Under the pieces are notes generated by a model that was not told where the DNA came from, searched no databases, and saw nothing but the letters and a program-made list of their open reading frames with translations. Both the position numbers and the translations under genes were made by a program. DNA of 64,000 nt from Loktanella sp. M215 (lineage in GTDB: Bacteria; Pseudomonadota; Alphaproteobacteria; Rhodobacterales; Rhodobacteraceae). Of the stretch, positions 9,606-18,827 are shown in pieces (position 1 is the stretch's first letter; every line of letters begins with the position of its first letter). The stretch lies in NCBI RefSeq assembly GCF_021735925.1, contig NZ_WMEA01000001.1, forward strand, positions 471,501-535,500. Reading direction: 5' to 3'.

Positions 9606-10364
9606 ATGAAGGTGCTGGTGCCGGTCAAACGCGTGATCGACTATAACGTGAAGGTTCGCGTCAAAGCGGACGGTTCGGGTGTCGATCTGGCCAACGTGAA
9701 AATGTCGATGAACCCCTTCGACGAAATCGCCGTCGAAGAGGCGATCCGCCTGCGTGAAGCGGGCAAGGTCCAGGAAGTCGTCGCCGTGTCCATCGGCGTG
9801 AAGCAGGCGCAGGAAACCCTGCGCACGGCACTCGCCATGGGGGCCGACCGCGCCATCCTCGTCGTCGCGTCCGACGATGTGCACAACGATATCGAGCCGC
9901 TGGCGGTGGCGAAGATCCTGAAGGCCATCGTGGACGAAGAACAGCCGGGCCTCGTGATCTGCGGCAAGCAGGCGATCGACAACGACATGAATGCGACGGG
10001 CCAGATGCTGGCCGCGCTGCTGGGCTGGTCGCAGGCGACCTTCGCCTCTGAGGTCGGGATCGACGGCGACCACGCCACCGTGACGCGTGAAGTCGACGGG
10101 GGCCTTCAGACGATCAAGGTCAAGATGCCGACCATCGTGACGGTGGACCTGCGCCTGAACGAGCCGCGCTATGCGTCGCTGCCGAACATCATGAAGGCCA
10201 AGAAGAAGCCGCTGGATGAGAAGACGCCCGCCGATTACGGCGTCGACGTCAGCCCGCGCCTGACGATCGTCAAGACGACGGAGCCCGCCACGCGCTCTGC
10301 CGGGATCATCGTGAAATCCGTCGACGAACTGGTCGAGAAACTCAAAGAAGCGGGGGCTGTGTAA
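9606..10364 (+). CDS. etfB: Electron transfer flavoprotein subunit beta
   Basis: The 252-residue beta subunit pairs with EtfA to carry electrons from acyl-CoA and other flavin dehydrogenases to ETF-quinone oxidoreductase. The opening [18 protein letters not shown] is the classic EtfB start, and [17 protein letters not shown] and the AMP-site region [21 protein letters not shown] (C119 to L139, read here in two parts) follow. The start has GGGAG about 9 nt upstream. Its stop overlaps the etfA start in TAATG, so translation is coupled. Likely electron donors in this window include the Mcd dehydrogenase. Confidence 0.97.
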   Translation: MKVLVPVKRVIDYNVKVRVKADGSGVDLANVKMSMNPFDEIAVEEAIRLREAGKVQEVVAVSIGVKQAQETLRTALAMGADRAILVVASDDVHNDIEPLAVAKILKAIVDEEQPGLVICGKQAIDNDMNATGQMLAALLGWSQATFASEVGIDGDHATVTREVDGGLQTIKVKMPTIVTVDLRLNEPRYASLPNIMKAKKKPLDEKTPADYGVDVSPRLTIVKTTEPATRSAGIIVKSVDELVEKLKEAGAV

Positions 10365-11290
10365 TGGCTGTTCTTCTGATTGGTGAAGTCACCGACGGCG
10401 CGCTGAACGCCGACGCGACCGGCAAGGCCGTGGCTGCGGTCAAGTCGCTGGGCGATGTGACGGTGCTGTGTGCGGGGGCCAATGCCTCTGGCGCGGCGGC
10501 CGAGGCGGCCAAGATCGACGGCGTGGCAAAGGTGCTGTGCGCGGAAGATGCGGCGCTGGGTCACCGTCTGGCGGAACCGACCGCCGATCTGATCGTGAAG
10601 CTGGCTGGCGATTACACGCATATCGCCGCACCGGGCACGACCGACGCCAAGAACGTGATGCCGCGCGTGGCGGCCCTGCTGGACGCGCAGATCATTTCCG
10701 AAGTCACCGCCGTGGTGGACGCCGACACGTTCGAGCGTCCGATCTATGCGGGCAACGCGATCCAGACGGTCAAGTCGTCCGACAGCGTCAAGGTCATGAC
10801 GATCCGCACCGCCGGTTTCGATGCCGCGTCCATGGGCGGGTCTGCCACGGTCGAGAACATCGGCGCGGCCGGCAACCCCGGTCTGTCCGAGTGGATCGAG
10901 GACAAGGTCGCGGCCTCTGACCGGCCGGAGCTGACCAGCGCGGGCATCGTCGTGTCCGGCGGGCGTGGCGTCGGGTCCGAGGAAGACTTTGCCATGATCG
11001 AAAGGCTGGCCGACAAGCTGGGTGCCGCCGTGGGTGCGTCCCGTGCCGCGGTCGATTCGGGCTATGCGCCGAACGACTGGCAGGTGGGCCAGACTGGCAA
11101 GGTCGTCGCACCGGAGCTTTACATCGCGATCGGGATTTCCGGCGCGATCCAGCATCTGGCCGGCATGAAGGACAGCAAGATCATCGTCGCGATAAACAAG
11201 GATGAAGAGGCACCGATTTTTCAGGTCGCCGACTTCGGTCTGGTCGCCGACCTGTTCGAAGCCGTGCCTGCGCTGACCGAAAAGCTCTGA
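10364..11290 (+). CDS. etfA: Electron transfer flavoprotein subunit alpha
   Basis: A 308-residue full-length alpha subunit that holds the FAD. The N-terminal domain I is followed by the FAD-binding domain with the signature region [20 protein letters not shown] in the last third and the end motif [20 protein letters not shown]. The start codon overlaps the etfB stop. A hairpin terminator follows the gene 20 nt after the stop and separates it from the convergent DUF6473 gene. EtfAB is cytoplasmic and central to acyl-CoA oxidation. Confidence 0.97.
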   Translation: MAVLLIGEVTDGALNADATGKAVAAVKSLGDVTVLCAGANASGAAAEAAKIDGVAKVLCAEDAALGHRLAEPTADLIVKLAGDYTHIAAPGTTDAKNVMPRVAALLDAQIISEVTAVVDADTFERPIYAGNAIQTVKSSDSVKVMTIRTAGFDAASMGGSATVENIGAAGNPGLSEWIEDKVAASDRPELTSAGIVVSGGRGVGSEEDFAMIERLADKLGAAVGASRAAVDSGYAPNDWQVGQTGKVVAPELYIAIGISGAIQHLAGMKDSKIIVAINKDEEAPIFQVADFGLVADLFEAVPALTEKL

Positions 11291-11309
11291 TTAAACAGAC
11301 TAACGCGTG

Positions 11310-11337
11310 AAGGGGCGTCGCTTGCGGCGCCCCTTTT
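11310..11337 (+). terminator. Terminator after etfA, shared with the convergent gene
   Basis: AAGGGGCG (11310-11317) pairs with CGCCCCTT (11328-11335) and is followed by TT; inner bases extend the stem. It lies between the etfA stop and the convergent DUF6473 stop and may act both ways. Confidence 0.75.
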
Positions 11338-11342
11338 GCGTG

Positions 11343-12191
11343 TCAGGCCGCCTTGATGACATGGCGCCTTACGGACGCGATGACCTTTGCGGCGGCTTCC
11401 TGATGGCAGCCGATTCCCAGCATCTCTGACGCGGCCTTGGCCTGAGCCGGCGAGAAATACATGCCTTTGGTGCCCATGGACTGCGCCACATCGGTGGGCC
11501 GCGCCTCGATCACCTCGAGCACCTGAGGCCGCAGTTTGTCGACCATGCTGGCGGTGATGAACAAGGGATCGACCGACAGCTTGCCGGGGCGCGAATCCCA
11601 GGGCGTGTCGCAAAACGGTTCTTTCGAGAACCACAGCAAGACCGCCCGCGGGCCGATCTGGTTGAGCATGTTGCGCATCCGCGCGACCCAGGCTTCGCGT
11701 AATTCCGACACCACGATGTCGAAACGTTCCGGCGATTTGGCATAGAGCACCGTCAGCATGTGACGGGTGAAGGTGAAGTCGGAAAAATCGACGTCCGTAT
11801 AGACCGCCTGCATCACCGTCGAGGCCCGCAGGAACCGGTCGTTGCGGCGCGGATGCACCGAATAGAATCGGTTCGACAGGTAGTTCGCGCCCATGATCTG
11901 CACGACCGTCATATCCGCATCGCGGCAGGTCGCCATGATCGTTGGATCGTTCACGAAAGCATCGACGCCACCGTTGACGCAGCCCAGATTGACGCAAGCC
12001 TGCCCGATCTCTCTCTCGACAAGGGCAGGCAGGGGCCGGTCGATGAACTTGCCGAAGGTTTCGGTCCCGCCCACAAAGGTAATGTAGGGGCTGTCCAGCC
12101 GTCGTTTTGGCCCGCGGAAAAAGATCCGCGACAGCCCATACCGGCACGGTGCATAGTGCAGGCCGGCGCCATCAATTTCATCGTGTTTCAT
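11343..12191 (-). CDS. DUF6473 family protein
   Basis: A 282-residue protein without signal peptide or membrane span. It resembles the DUF6473 family found mainly in Rhodobacterales: an N-terminal segment YGLSRIFFRGPKR then ITFVGGTETFGKF, suggestive of an SGNH/GDSL-like or sulfotransferase-associated fold, with VQIMGANYLSNRFYSVHPRRNDRF in the middle (cited here only as a landmark). Function is unknown. I chose ATG at 12191 because GTGAGG lies just upstream; a GTG at 12203 is possible. Convergent with etfA. The family name is from memory of the pattern and should be treated as likely, not proven. Confidence 0.65.
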   Translation of the reverse strand: MKHDEIDGAGLHYAPCRYGLSRIFFRGPKRRLDSPYITFVGGTETFGKFIDRPLPALVEREIGQACVNLGCVNGGVDAFVNDPTIMATCRDADMTVVQIMGANYLSNRFYSVHPRRNDRFLRASTVMQAVYTDVDFSDFTFTRHMLTVLYAKSPERFDIVVSELREAWVARMRNMLNQIGPRAVLLWFSKEPFCDTPWDSRPGKLSVDPLFITASMVDKLRPQVLEVIEARPTDVAQSMGTKGMYFSPAQAKAASEMLGIGCHQEAAAKVIASVRRHVIKAA

Positions 12192-12296
12192 CGGCCTCAC
12201 CACGTGTCACAGCATCATCGACACACAGATTCGCCTATTCGCATTTCGATTTCGCTAAGCTAGGCATTTAAGCCTGATTTTATCGAAGACCGGCGC

Positions 12297-12326
12297 TTGA
12301 ACGCGCCGCAGGCCGCAGCCTATGCT
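12297..12326 (+). promoter_or_regulatory. Candidate promoter of the hydroxybutyryl-CoA dehydrogenase gene
   Basis: TTGAAC, 18 nt, TATGCT fits the Rhodobacterales sigma-70 pattern (4 of 6 in each box). The -10 box lies in the loop region of an 8-bp hairpin (GGCCGCAG at 12311-12318 with CTGCGGCC at 12325-12332). Confidence 0.35.
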
Positions 12327-12354
12327 GCGGCCAATCATGCAAGGAACAGGTCTC

Positions 12355-13230
12355 ATGACAATCGAAAGAGTAGGCATCGTCGGCGCCGGGCAGATGGGCA
12401 ACGGCATCGCCCATGTCTTTGCGGTTGCGGGCTATGATGTGCTGCTGACGGACGTCAGCCAGGATGCGCTGGACCGTGCGGTTGCCCTGATCGACCGCAA
12501 CCTGACGCGTCAGGTCAGCCGCGACATGATCGACGATGCCACGAAATCCGCGGCGATGAAGCGGATCGTCACGACACCGACCCTGACGGACCTGGGCAAG
12601 ACCGACCTGATCATCGAGGCCGCGACCGAGCGCGAGACGATCAAACAGGCCATCTTCGAGGACCTGATTCCGCATCTGAAGCCCGATACCATCCTGACAT
12701 CGAACACCTCTTCGATCTCGATCACGCGGCTGGCGTCGCGGACCGACCGGCCAGAGCGTTTCATGGGGTTCCACTTCATGAACCCCGTCCCGATCATGCA
12801 ATTGGTCGAGCTGATCCGCGGGATCGCCACGGACCACGAGACGTTTTCCGCCTGTGAAGGCGTCGTGGCCCGCCTTGGCAAGACTTCGACCGCGTCGGAG
12901 GATTTCCCCGCCTTCATCGTGAACCGGATCCTGATGCCGATGATCAACGAGGCGATCTATACCCTTTACGAAGGGGTGGGTTCGGTACAATCCATTGATA
13001 CGTCGCTGAAACTTGGTGCGAACCATCCGATGGGACCGCTCGAGCTTGCGGATTTCATCGGGCTGGATACCTGTCTTGCCATCATGAACGTGTTGCACGA
13101 CGGTTTGGCGGATACGAAATACCGCCCCTGCCCGCTTTTGACGAAATATGTCGAAGCCGGCTGGCTGGGCCGCAAATCACAGCGCGGTTTCTACGATTAT
13201 CGCGGCGACGCGCCGGTGCCGACCCGCTGA
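12355..13230 (+). CDS. hbd: 3-hydroxybutyryl-CoA dehydrogenase
   Basis: A 291-residue single-function 3-hydroxyacyl-CoA dehydrogenase that interconverts acetoacetyl-CoA and 3-hydroxybutyryl-CoA with NAD(P). The dinucleotide motif GAGQMGNG lies at about residues 10-17. The catalytic histidine/glutamate region GFHFMNPVPIMQLVELI and the C-terminal domain with GLDTCLAIMNVLH are typical. Its length matches the Hbd/PaaH class and not FadB. ATG at 12355 was chosen over the earlier in-frame start because the dinucleotide strand follows directly. It overlaps the convergent acyltransferase gene by 34 bp at its end. Confidence 0.93.
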   Translation: MTIERVGIVGAGQMGNGIAHVFAVAGYDVLLTDVSQDALDRAVALIDRNLTRQVSRDMIDDATKSAAMKRIVTTPTLTDLGKTDLIIEAATERETIKQAIFEDLIPHLKPDTILTSNTSSISITRLASRTDRPERFMGFHFMNPVPIMQLVELIRGIATDHETFSACEGVVARLGKTSTASEDFPAFIVNRILMPMINEAIYTLYEGVGSVQSIDTSLKLGANHPMGPLELADFIGLDTCLAIMNVLHDGLADTKYRPCPLLTKYVEAGWLGRKSQRGFYDYRGDAPVPTR

Positions 13231-14114
13231 CCCAGCGCCAGCGTGCGCGCCCGCAGCCATGCCATGAGGGCGCGCGGATCGCCCATGCGCGCCTTGACCT
13301 CGTCATGGGAAATTGCGTCTCCGATGACGGGCGCAAAGGCGGTGTTGCGGGTGCGGACGACCTCGTGCAGCAGCAGGCTTTGCCGTAGCAGCGGCGAGAT
13401 CCGGTTGGCGATCTGATAGGCGCGTGAATTGGCCCCGGGAAAGAAGCACGGCACGACCGCCGCACCGGACATGCGGATCATCTTGGCGGTAAAGACGTTC
13501 CATTCCGCCTCTTGGACGCGCGCGAACATCCCCGGCGCCGTGGCCACCACGCCGGAGGGGAACAGGGCGACCAGCCCCCCCTGCCCCAGATGATCCATCG
13601 CCGCGCGCCGCATGTCGATCATGCGGGCCTGCGCGTCAGGCTGGTGCGGAAAGGGGACGGGAATCATGAAGCGTGACGCCTCTGGGTCGAGAGACGTCAG
13701 CAAGGAACGGGTCAGGATGCGATAGTCCAGGCGGCGGCGCCCGATCACATCGGCCAGCACCATGCCATCGACCATGCCATGCGGATGGTTCGCGACCAGC
13801 ACGACGGGGCCGGTCCTGGGGATGCGCGCGATCTGTGTGGCAGGCGTCGTGACCGTGATGCCCTGTGCCGCCAGCGTCGCCCCCCAGAACGCCTGTCCCT
13901 GTGCCGGGCCGCTGCGTTCATAGGCGCGCACCATGCGGATGATCGTGGCCTTGCCGGTCAACCATTCGACCGACCGGATGAACGCCTGGCGCGCCGGGCT
14001 GTCGAAGGAGGTCGCGTAGCTGAGCGCACTGCGGTCGTAGACGACCGGCGCGTCCGACTCCTTGTCGCGCGCTGTCGTGCTTGCGGGATCAGTCACCTTC
14101 ACCGAATTTGTCAT
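13197..14114 (-). CDS. Lysophospholipid acyltransferase family protein (PlsC-like)
   Basis: About 305 residues. The acyltransferase block I motif NHxxxxD is present as NHPHGMVD, followed by LFPSGVVATAP, matching block III (FPEG-type, here FPSG). Such proteins acylate lysophosphatidate or other lysolipids at the membrane. The start at 14114 gives a conventional N-terminus; longer in-frame starts run into the HPr gene. It overlaps the HPr stop by 26 bp on the same strand and the convergent hbd gene by 34 bp. The glycine-to-serine change in block III and the long N-terminal region mean the exact acceptor is open; an ornithine-lipid type enzyme is an alternative. Confidence 0.7.
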   Translation of the reverse strand: MTNSVKVTDPASTTARDKESDAPVVYDRSALSYATSFDSPARQAFIRSVEWLTGKATIIRMVRAYERSGPAQGQAFWGATLAAQGITVTTPATQIARIPRTGPVVLVANHPHGMVDGMVLADVIGRRRLDYRILTRSLLTSLDPEASRFMIPVPFPHQPDAQARMIDMRRAAMDHLGQGGLVALFPSGVVATAPGMFARVQEAEWNVFTAKMIRMSGAAVVPCFFPGANSRAYQIANRISPLLRQSLLLHEVVRTRNTAFAPVIGDAISHDEVKARMGDPRALMAWLRARTLALGQRVGTGASPR

Positions 14115-14364
14115 CGACCAGCGCCATGATGGCGGCCTGCAAAGCATCAGCCTCCGGACCACGGGTCTCGACCTCGATCCAGGATCCCTTGGTGGCGGCC
14201 AGCATCAGCAGACCCATGATGCTGTCGCCGCCGGCGCTCATGCCGTCCTTGCTGACCGTCGCATTGGCATCATGCGCCTCGACCACCTCGACCAGCTTGG
14301 CCGAGGCGCGGGCGTGAAGGCCCTTGATGTTCTGGATCTGAAGTCTGCTTTGCGCCATCGTCAT
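14089..14364 (-). CDS. HPr phosphocarrier protein (PTS, nitrogen-type)
   Basis: A 91-residue HPr. The phosphorylated histidine is H17 in NIKGLHARASAKLV, and the kinase-target serine is S48 in GGDSIMGLLML. Both sites are intact, so the protein can carry phosphate from enzyme I and also be modified by HprK in this cluster. Its start overlaps the EIIA stop in ATGA; an internal ATG at 14358 is an alternative. With EIIA-Man, rapZ and hprK it makes the alphaproteobacterial regulatory PTS, which has no sugar permease here and likely acts as a signalling chain. Confidence 0.95.
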   Translation of the reverse strand: MTMAQSRLQIQNIKGLHARASAKLVEVVEAHDANATVSKDGMSAGGDSIMGLLMLAATKGSWIEVETRGPEADALQAAIMALVDDKFGEGD

Positions 14365-14753
14365 TGTGGCCCCACGCTGTGCGAATTGATGTAGCGATGC
14401 GCCGCCTCGATCGCGGCGTTCACGGCGTCCGGCACCGACTTGTTGCGCGACTTCGCAAGCTTGATCAGCATCGGCAGGTTGGCGCCATACAGGATGCGCC
14501 GATTCGCGGGACTGCAGGCCCGGAGGCTGAGGTTGCTGGGCGAGCCGCCGAACATGTCGGTCACGATCACGACGCCGTCGCCCACATCGACCGCATCGGC
14601 GGCATCGCAGATCTCGGCCTGCTTGCTGCTGCGGTCGTCGTCGGGTGCGATCGCGATGGCGCAGATGCCGTCCTGATGGCCGACAACATGTTCCACAGCT
14701 GACAGGTATTCCCGTGCCAGATTGCCATGCGCCACGATGACGATACCGATCAA
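14361..14753 (-). CDS. PTS EIIA component, mannose/fructose type (regulatory)
   Basis: A 130-residue EIIA-Man domain with the phosphorylated histidine H9 in the opening [13 protein letters not shown] and the family motif [13 protein letters not shown] at about residues 62-74. It accepts phosphate from HPr. No EIIB or membrane IIC/IID gene is nearby, which is the normal state in alphaproteobacteria, where the protein is thought to regulate and not to transport sugar. The start codon is TTG, overlapping the rapZ stop. The flanking order HPr-EIIA-RapZ-HprK-ChvG-ChvI is the conserved one. Confidence 0.93.
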   Translation of the reverse strand: MIGIVIVAHGNLAREYLSAVEHVVGHQDGICAIAIAPDDDRSSKQAEICDAADAVDVGDGVVIVTDMFGGSPSNLSLRACSPANRRILYGANLPMLIKLAKSRNKSVPDAVNAAIEAAHRYINSHSVGPQ

Positions 14754-15670
14754 GCGTTCTGTCCCCGGTCTGCACCGCCCGTCGTTGTGGCGCGGCGTTC
14801 CATCTCTCGGTGTCGTTTAGACACGGGCCAGCCGTCCTGCGCAAGGGACGCCGCCAGTCTTTCGGCCATGACCACCGACCGGTGCTGGCCCCCGGTACAT
14901 CCGAACCCGATCGCCAGATGGGCGCGGCCCTCGTCCTTGTGGCCGGGCAGAACCAGATCGACCAGCGCCTTGATCTGCGTCAGGAACGGCACGAACCTGG
15001 GATCCTGCGCCACATAGGCATCCACATCGGGGTGACGCCCGTCGTGGGCGCGCAAATGCGGATCCCAATGCGGGTTCCGCAGGAAACGGCAGTCGAACAC
15101 CATGTCCAGACCGCGTGGCAGGCCACGTTTGTAGGAAAACGACTGAACCGATATCCCCAGCAGCTTGCCCTGACCGGGCGCAAACATACGGTCCATTTCC
15201 GACCGCAGATCGTGCGGGCTCATGTCGGAGGTATCGAGCAGGACATCGGCGCGCACGCGGACGGGTGCCAGCAGGTCCTTCTCGGCCGCGATACCGGCAA
15301 GGGGCGGGCCGGCGGGCGCGAGCGGGTGGTGGCGCCGCGTCTCTGAATAGCGGCGGATCAGGGTGTCGTCATCGGCTTCGAGGTAGAGGACCTGCATCGT
15401 GTGGCCCAGCCGCTGGGCAAGGGAGTCGATGGCGGCAATCAGGGCGTTGCTGCTGAAGTCACGGTTCCGGACATCAAGACCCAGCGCCAGCGGACCCGTT
15501 GCAGGCCCATCCAGAAGCCGCGGCAGAAGTGAGAGCGGCAGGTTGTCGATGACTTCGAACCCGAGATCTTCCAGAGCGTTGATCGCCGTCGACCGTCCTG
15601 CCCCGGACGGGCCGGTGACCAGCAGAAGGCGGATTCCAACGGTTTCGGCTCTTAGAATTTCAGGCGTCAT
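14750..15670 (-). CDS. rapZ: RNase adapter protein RapZ
   Basis: A 306-residue P-loop protein. The nucleotide-binding loop GPSGAGRS lies at residues 20-27 and the conserved GLDVRNRDF and [17 protein letters not shown] C-terminal segment are present. In E. coli RapZ presents the sRNA GlmZ to RNase E and senses glucosamine-6-phosphate; in alphaproteobacteria the gene sits in the PTS cluster and the target is less clear. Start ATG at 15670 overlaps the hprK stop in ATGA. Longer in-frame starts lie inside hprK and are unlikely. Confidence 0.95.
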   Translation of the reverse strand: MTPEILRAETVGIRLLLVTGPSGAGRSTAINALEDLGFEVIDNLPLSLLPRLLDGPATGPLALGLDVRNRDFSSNALIAAIDSLAQRLGHTMQVLYLEADDDTLIRRYSETRRHHPLAPAGPPLAGIAAEKDLLAPVRVRADVLLDTSDMSPHDLRSEMDRMFAPGQGKLLGISVQSFSYKRGLPRGLDMVFDCRFLRNPHWDPHLRAHDGRHPDVDAYVAQDPRFVPFLTQIKALVDLVLPGHKDEGRAHLAIGFGCTGGQHRSVVMAERLAASLAQDGWPVSKRHREMERRATTTGGADRGQNA

Positions 15671-16092
15671 CACTCGGTCCGTCCGCCACGCATGTACAGC
15701 ATCAGCGCCGCCGCGAAGTCTAGACCCGGTGCGGGATGAAGCAAGGGAAAGTCGCATCCCAAGACCGTGACCGTCTGCGGGACCGGAAGCCGTGCCTCGC
15801 TTTCGCGGTCAAGGTCGACGACGCAGGATAATCGTGTCGGCGGCGCCGGGGTGGCGCGCAGCAGGCCCATACCGCGCGCCTCGATCAGGCCACGCAAGGC
15901 GGGCGGACAACTGGCGAGCACATCCGCGCCGCGCAATGTCAGGACGACCCGGTCGTCCGCCACCAGATCAGCGCCGAACGCCATCATGCGCAGGGCCAGA
16001 TTGGATTTGCCTCTGCCCGACGCCCCGTGGATCAGGACGGCTTTTCCCATGACGGCGACGGCCGTGGCGTGAACGCTTTGCGGAGCGGTCAC
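15670..16092 (-). CDS. hprK: HPr kinase/phosphorylase, short alphaproteobacterial form
   Basis: A 140-residue enzyme that phosphorylates HPr on serine and can remove it. The Walker loop GASGRGKS is at residues 23-30 and the VADDRVVL strand at about 44-51. It lacks the N-terminal domain of Firmicutes HprK (about 310 residues), the usual state in alphaproteobacteria. Its stop overlaps rapZ and it starts 3 nt from the chvG stop. Because HprK lies next to the ChvG/ChvI system, a link between HPr-serine phosphorylation and envelope or pH signalling is plausible but not shown here. Confidence 0.94.
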   Translation of the reverse strand: MTAPQSVHATAVAVMGKAVLIHGASGRGKSNLALRMMAFGADLVADDRVVLTLRGADVLASCPPALRGLIEARGMGLLRATPAPPTRLSCVVDLDRESEARLPVPQTVTVLGCDFPLLHPAPGLDFAAALMLYMRGGRTE

Positions 16093-16095
16093 CGC

Positions 16096-17829
16096 TTAGA
16101 CCGGCAGACCCACGACAAACCGGGCGCCCAGCGGCTCCGATGTGATGTCGGCTTCGGTCGGTCTGATATTTTCGGCCCAGATCACCCCGCCATGCGCCTC
16201 GATGATCTGTTTGCTGATCGCCAGACCCAAGCCGGAATTGTTGCCGAACTGACCCTCCGGTCTTTCTGAGTAGAACCGTTTGAAGATCTTTACCAAGGCG
16301 CCGTCCGGAATGCCCGGCCCGGTATCTTCGACCACCACGAGGATGCGGTTTTCACGGCGGCGCGCCCAGACCCGGATCGCGTCGCCCTCGTCGCAGAACG
16401 AAATTGCGTTGGTGATGAGGTTGACGAAAACCTGCGCCAGACGCCCTTCCAATCCCTGAACCATCAAGGGTTGGTCGGGCAGGTCAGAGATATATTCCAC
16501 GCCCTTCACTTCGGCTTCTCGTGCAAGGAATTCGTTGAGGTTGCCCAGCATCTTGAGCAGGTCGAACGTCTCTTCCTCTTCCTTGACCAGTTCCGAATCG
16601 AGCCGCGAGGCGTTCGAGATGTCGCTGACCAGCCGGTCCAGCCGCCGCACGTCGTGTTCGATGACCTCCAGCAGCTTTTCGCGGTGGTCTTCCTTCTTCA
16701 CGATCCGCAACGAACCGACAGCAGAACGCAGGGACGCCAGCGGGTTCTTGATCTCGTGCGCGACGTCGGCCGCAAATTGTTCGTTGCCTTCGATCCGTTC
16801 GTAAAGGGCCTGCACCATTCCGCGCAGCGCGCCAGATAGCCTGCCGATTTCGTCCGGACGCCCGGTCAGATCGGGAATGCGCACGCGCGTCGGTGACATC
16901 TTGCGGGCGTTCTTGTCACGGCCCATTTCGGCAGCCGCAGCCAGATCGGCCAAGGGATTGGCAATGGTCGACGCCAGAACAAGGCTCAGGATCACGCTGA
17001 CGGCCATGCTGACCAGAAACAGGCGCAGCACCTGTTCGCGTTCGCGGCTGACCAGGGCATCGAGTTCGCCTGCCGCGCTGGAAATCGACACCACGCCGAC
17101 GGCGCGGCCGCCCTGTTCGATCGGGGTCGATACGATAAAATTCGTGCCTTGCGCGGTCTGGATCGCACGCACGTTCGCCCCGTTCGCGATCACACTGGCC
17201 ACGGCGTCGGGTGTCAGGTCGCGCGGCGCGTCGATCGTCGGCACCTCGGCAGAGATCAGGCCACGCAATCCGGCCCAGAGCCGCGACAATGCGTCGGTTA
17301 TCACGGTCGTCCCCTGATCCAGACGCGAATTGTCCGGGACGACAGGGCCGCCCTTTCCCGTTGCCGTCGCCACGATCTGCCCCGACGGGCTGTAGATACT
17401 GACGTCGATGCCGCCGCGCAGGTCCATGTTGGCCAGTGTTCTGGCCACGTCGATCCCGTCACCGCTGACCAGATCGACAGGCACCGTCAGCGGCATCCGC
17501 GCCTCCAGCACGTCGGCGATCAATTCGGCCTCGTTTACCAGACCGTTGGCCCGCTGATAGGCAAGATTGTCGCGCGACGGGTTCAGGTAGAGGACTCCAG
17601 CGACCAGCAGGATCATTGCCAGCAGATTGAAGGTGATGATCTTGCGCGCGATCGGCGACGACCGCAGATTGACCAGCCGCCGCGTCTTGCGTTGTCGCAT
17701 CATTTCACGCTCCGACGCCGATTGCGGGGCGATCCAGTCGTCACCCAGAACCAGTTCGGGTTCATTCCGTGCGGCCCGCCGCACGGAATTCAGGTCACGG
17801 ACGTCGATGTGGCGGGCAGCGTCGGTCAT
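16096..17829 (-). CDS. chvG: Sensor histidine kinase ChvG (BvrS/ExoS family)
   Basis: A 577-residue membrane kinase. About 60 cytoplasmic residues precede membrane span 1 (65-84); a periplasmic sensor of about 180 residues follows; span 2 is at 268-289, then a HAMP region and the H-box DVAHEIKNPLASLRS with phospho-acceptor H358. The ATPase boxes include VNLITNAISF, VEDTGPGIP and GLGLAISKQI. The ChvG/BvrS/ExoS system answers to acid and host or envelope cues in other alphaproteobacteria. It starts 2 nt after the chvI stop. Confidence 0.94.
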   Translation of the reverse strand: MTDAARHIDVRDLNSVRRAARNEPELVLGDDWIAPQSASEREMMRQRKTRRLVNLRSSPIARKIITFNLLAMILLVAGVLYLNPSRDNLAYQRANGLVNEAELIADVLEARMPLTVPVDLVSGDGIDVARTLANMDLRGGIDVSIYSPSGQIVATATGKGGPVVPDNSRLDQGTTVITDALSRLWAGLRGLISAEVPTIDAPRDLTPDAVASVIANGANVRAIQTAQGTNFIVSTPIEQGGRAVGVVSISSAAGELDALVSREREQVLRLFLVSMAVSVILSLVLASTIANPLADLAAAAEMGRDKNARKMSPTRVRIPDLTGRPDEIGRLSGALRGMVQALYERIEGNEQFAADVAHEIKNPLASLRSAVGSLRIVKKEDHREKLLEVIEHDVRRLDRLVSDISNASRLDSELVKEEEETFDLLKMLGNLNEFLAREAEVKGVEYISDLPDQPLMVQGLEGRLAQVFVNLITNAISFCDEGDAIRVWARRRENRILVVVEDTGPGIPDGALVKIFKRFYSERPEGQFGNNSGLGLAISKQIIEAHGGVIWAENIRPTEADITSEPLGARFVVGLPV

Positions 17830-17831
17830 GG

Positions 17832-18533
17832 TCAGGCTTCGTTGTACCGGTAGCCGATACCATAAAGCGTCTCGATCGCCGAAAACTCATCATCGGCCTG
17901 ACGCATCTTCTTGCGCAGCCTCTTGATGTGGCTGTCGATCGTGCGGTCGTCGACATAGATCTGGTCGTCGTAGGCGACGTCCATCAGCTGATCGCGCGAT
18001 TTCACGAATCCCGGGCGCTGGGCCAGGGCCTGCAGCAGCAGGAATTCCGTCACGGTCAGAGAGACGTCGGTCCCTTTCCATTTCACCGCATGACGCAGCG
18101 GGTCCATCGTCAGATCGCCGCGGACCATGACCTTGTTTTCCTCGGTCTCTTCCACGACCTCGCCGCCGATGACGTCCTGACGCCGCAGCAGTGCGCGGAT
18201 GCGTTCCACCAGCAGGCGCTGGCTGAACGGCTTCTTGACGTAATCGTCCGCCCCCATCCGCAGGCCCAGAACCTCGTCGATTTCGTCGTCCTTGGACGTC
18301 AGGAAGATGACCGGCATCGACGTCTTCTGCCGCAGCCGCTGCAGCAGGTCCATGCCGTCCATGCGGGGCATCTTGATGTCAAGCACGGCCATGTCCGGCA
18401 TGCGCTTGTTAAAGGCATCGAGGGCGGATTGCCCGTCGTTGTAGGTTTCGACCTCGAACCCTTCGGCTTCGAGAGTCATCGACACGGACGTCAGAATATT
18501 CCTGTCGTCGTCAACCAGTGCGATCTTAGACAT
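17832..18533 (-). CDS. chvI: Response regulator ChvI (BvrR family)
   Basis: A 233-residue OmpR-type regulator. The receiver domain starts [13 protein letters not shown] with the acidic pair D8-D9/D10 and phospho-acceptor D52 in [11 protein letters not shown]. The C-terminal winged-helix ends [16 protein letters not shown] and YGIGYRYNE. The start ATG at 18533 gives the standard receiver N-terminus. It is the first gene of the minus-strand run chvI-chvG-hprK-rapZ-EIIA-HPr and stands divergent from pckA. In Brucella and Sinorhizobium the orthologue controls envelope and carbon genes, pckA among those reported. Confidence 0.95.
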   Translation of the reverse strand: MSKIALVDDDRNILTSVSMTLEAEGFEVETYNDGQSALDAFNKRMPDMAVLDIKMPRMDGMDLLQRLRQKTSMPVIFLTSKDDEIDEVLGLRMGADDYVKKPFSQRLLVERIRALLRRQDVIGGEVVEETEENKVMVRGDLTMDPLRHAVKWKGTDVSLTVTEFLLLQALAQRPGFVKSRDQLMDVAYDDQIYVDDRTIDSHIKRLRKKMRQADDEFSAIETLYGIGYRYNEA

Positions 18534-18711
18534 GGGTTTTCCCCTACTGCTCAATTGTTGTTATTAGCTGCTTTTTCAAAAATCTTTCGTTGGTTTGCCA
18601 TAGCGAATCAACCCTCTAAAGCGAATCAGCCAGTGATCCGTGCCTAATTTGCGCCACAATTTCCGAAGGAATGGCTAATGGGTCACAATCGTGCGCGGCA
18701 GCCCGGTTTGA

Positions 18712-18741
18712 TTGCGCTAACATGTCGCTGGTTGCGCTAAC
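18712..18741 (+). promoter_or_regulatory. Paired TTGCGCTAAC direct repeats upstream of pckA
   Basis: TTGCGCTAAC occurs at 18712-18721 and 18732-18741, 20 bp apart, which is two helical turns. They lie about 87 nt before pckA in the 294-nt chvI-pckA gap. A second direct repeat, GCGAATCA, is at 18603-18610 and 18621-18628. Both look like regulator sites; GCGCTAAC resembles a LacI-family half-site. The rest of the gap is unremarkable. Confidence 0.45.
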
Positions 18742-18827
18742 GTCGCAAATCTGGGCTGTTACGTCGGAAAAACATGGTGCTAAGACGGGCGCAGGCCAGG
18801 AACGGCCGCAACCCAAGGAGCGCACCC

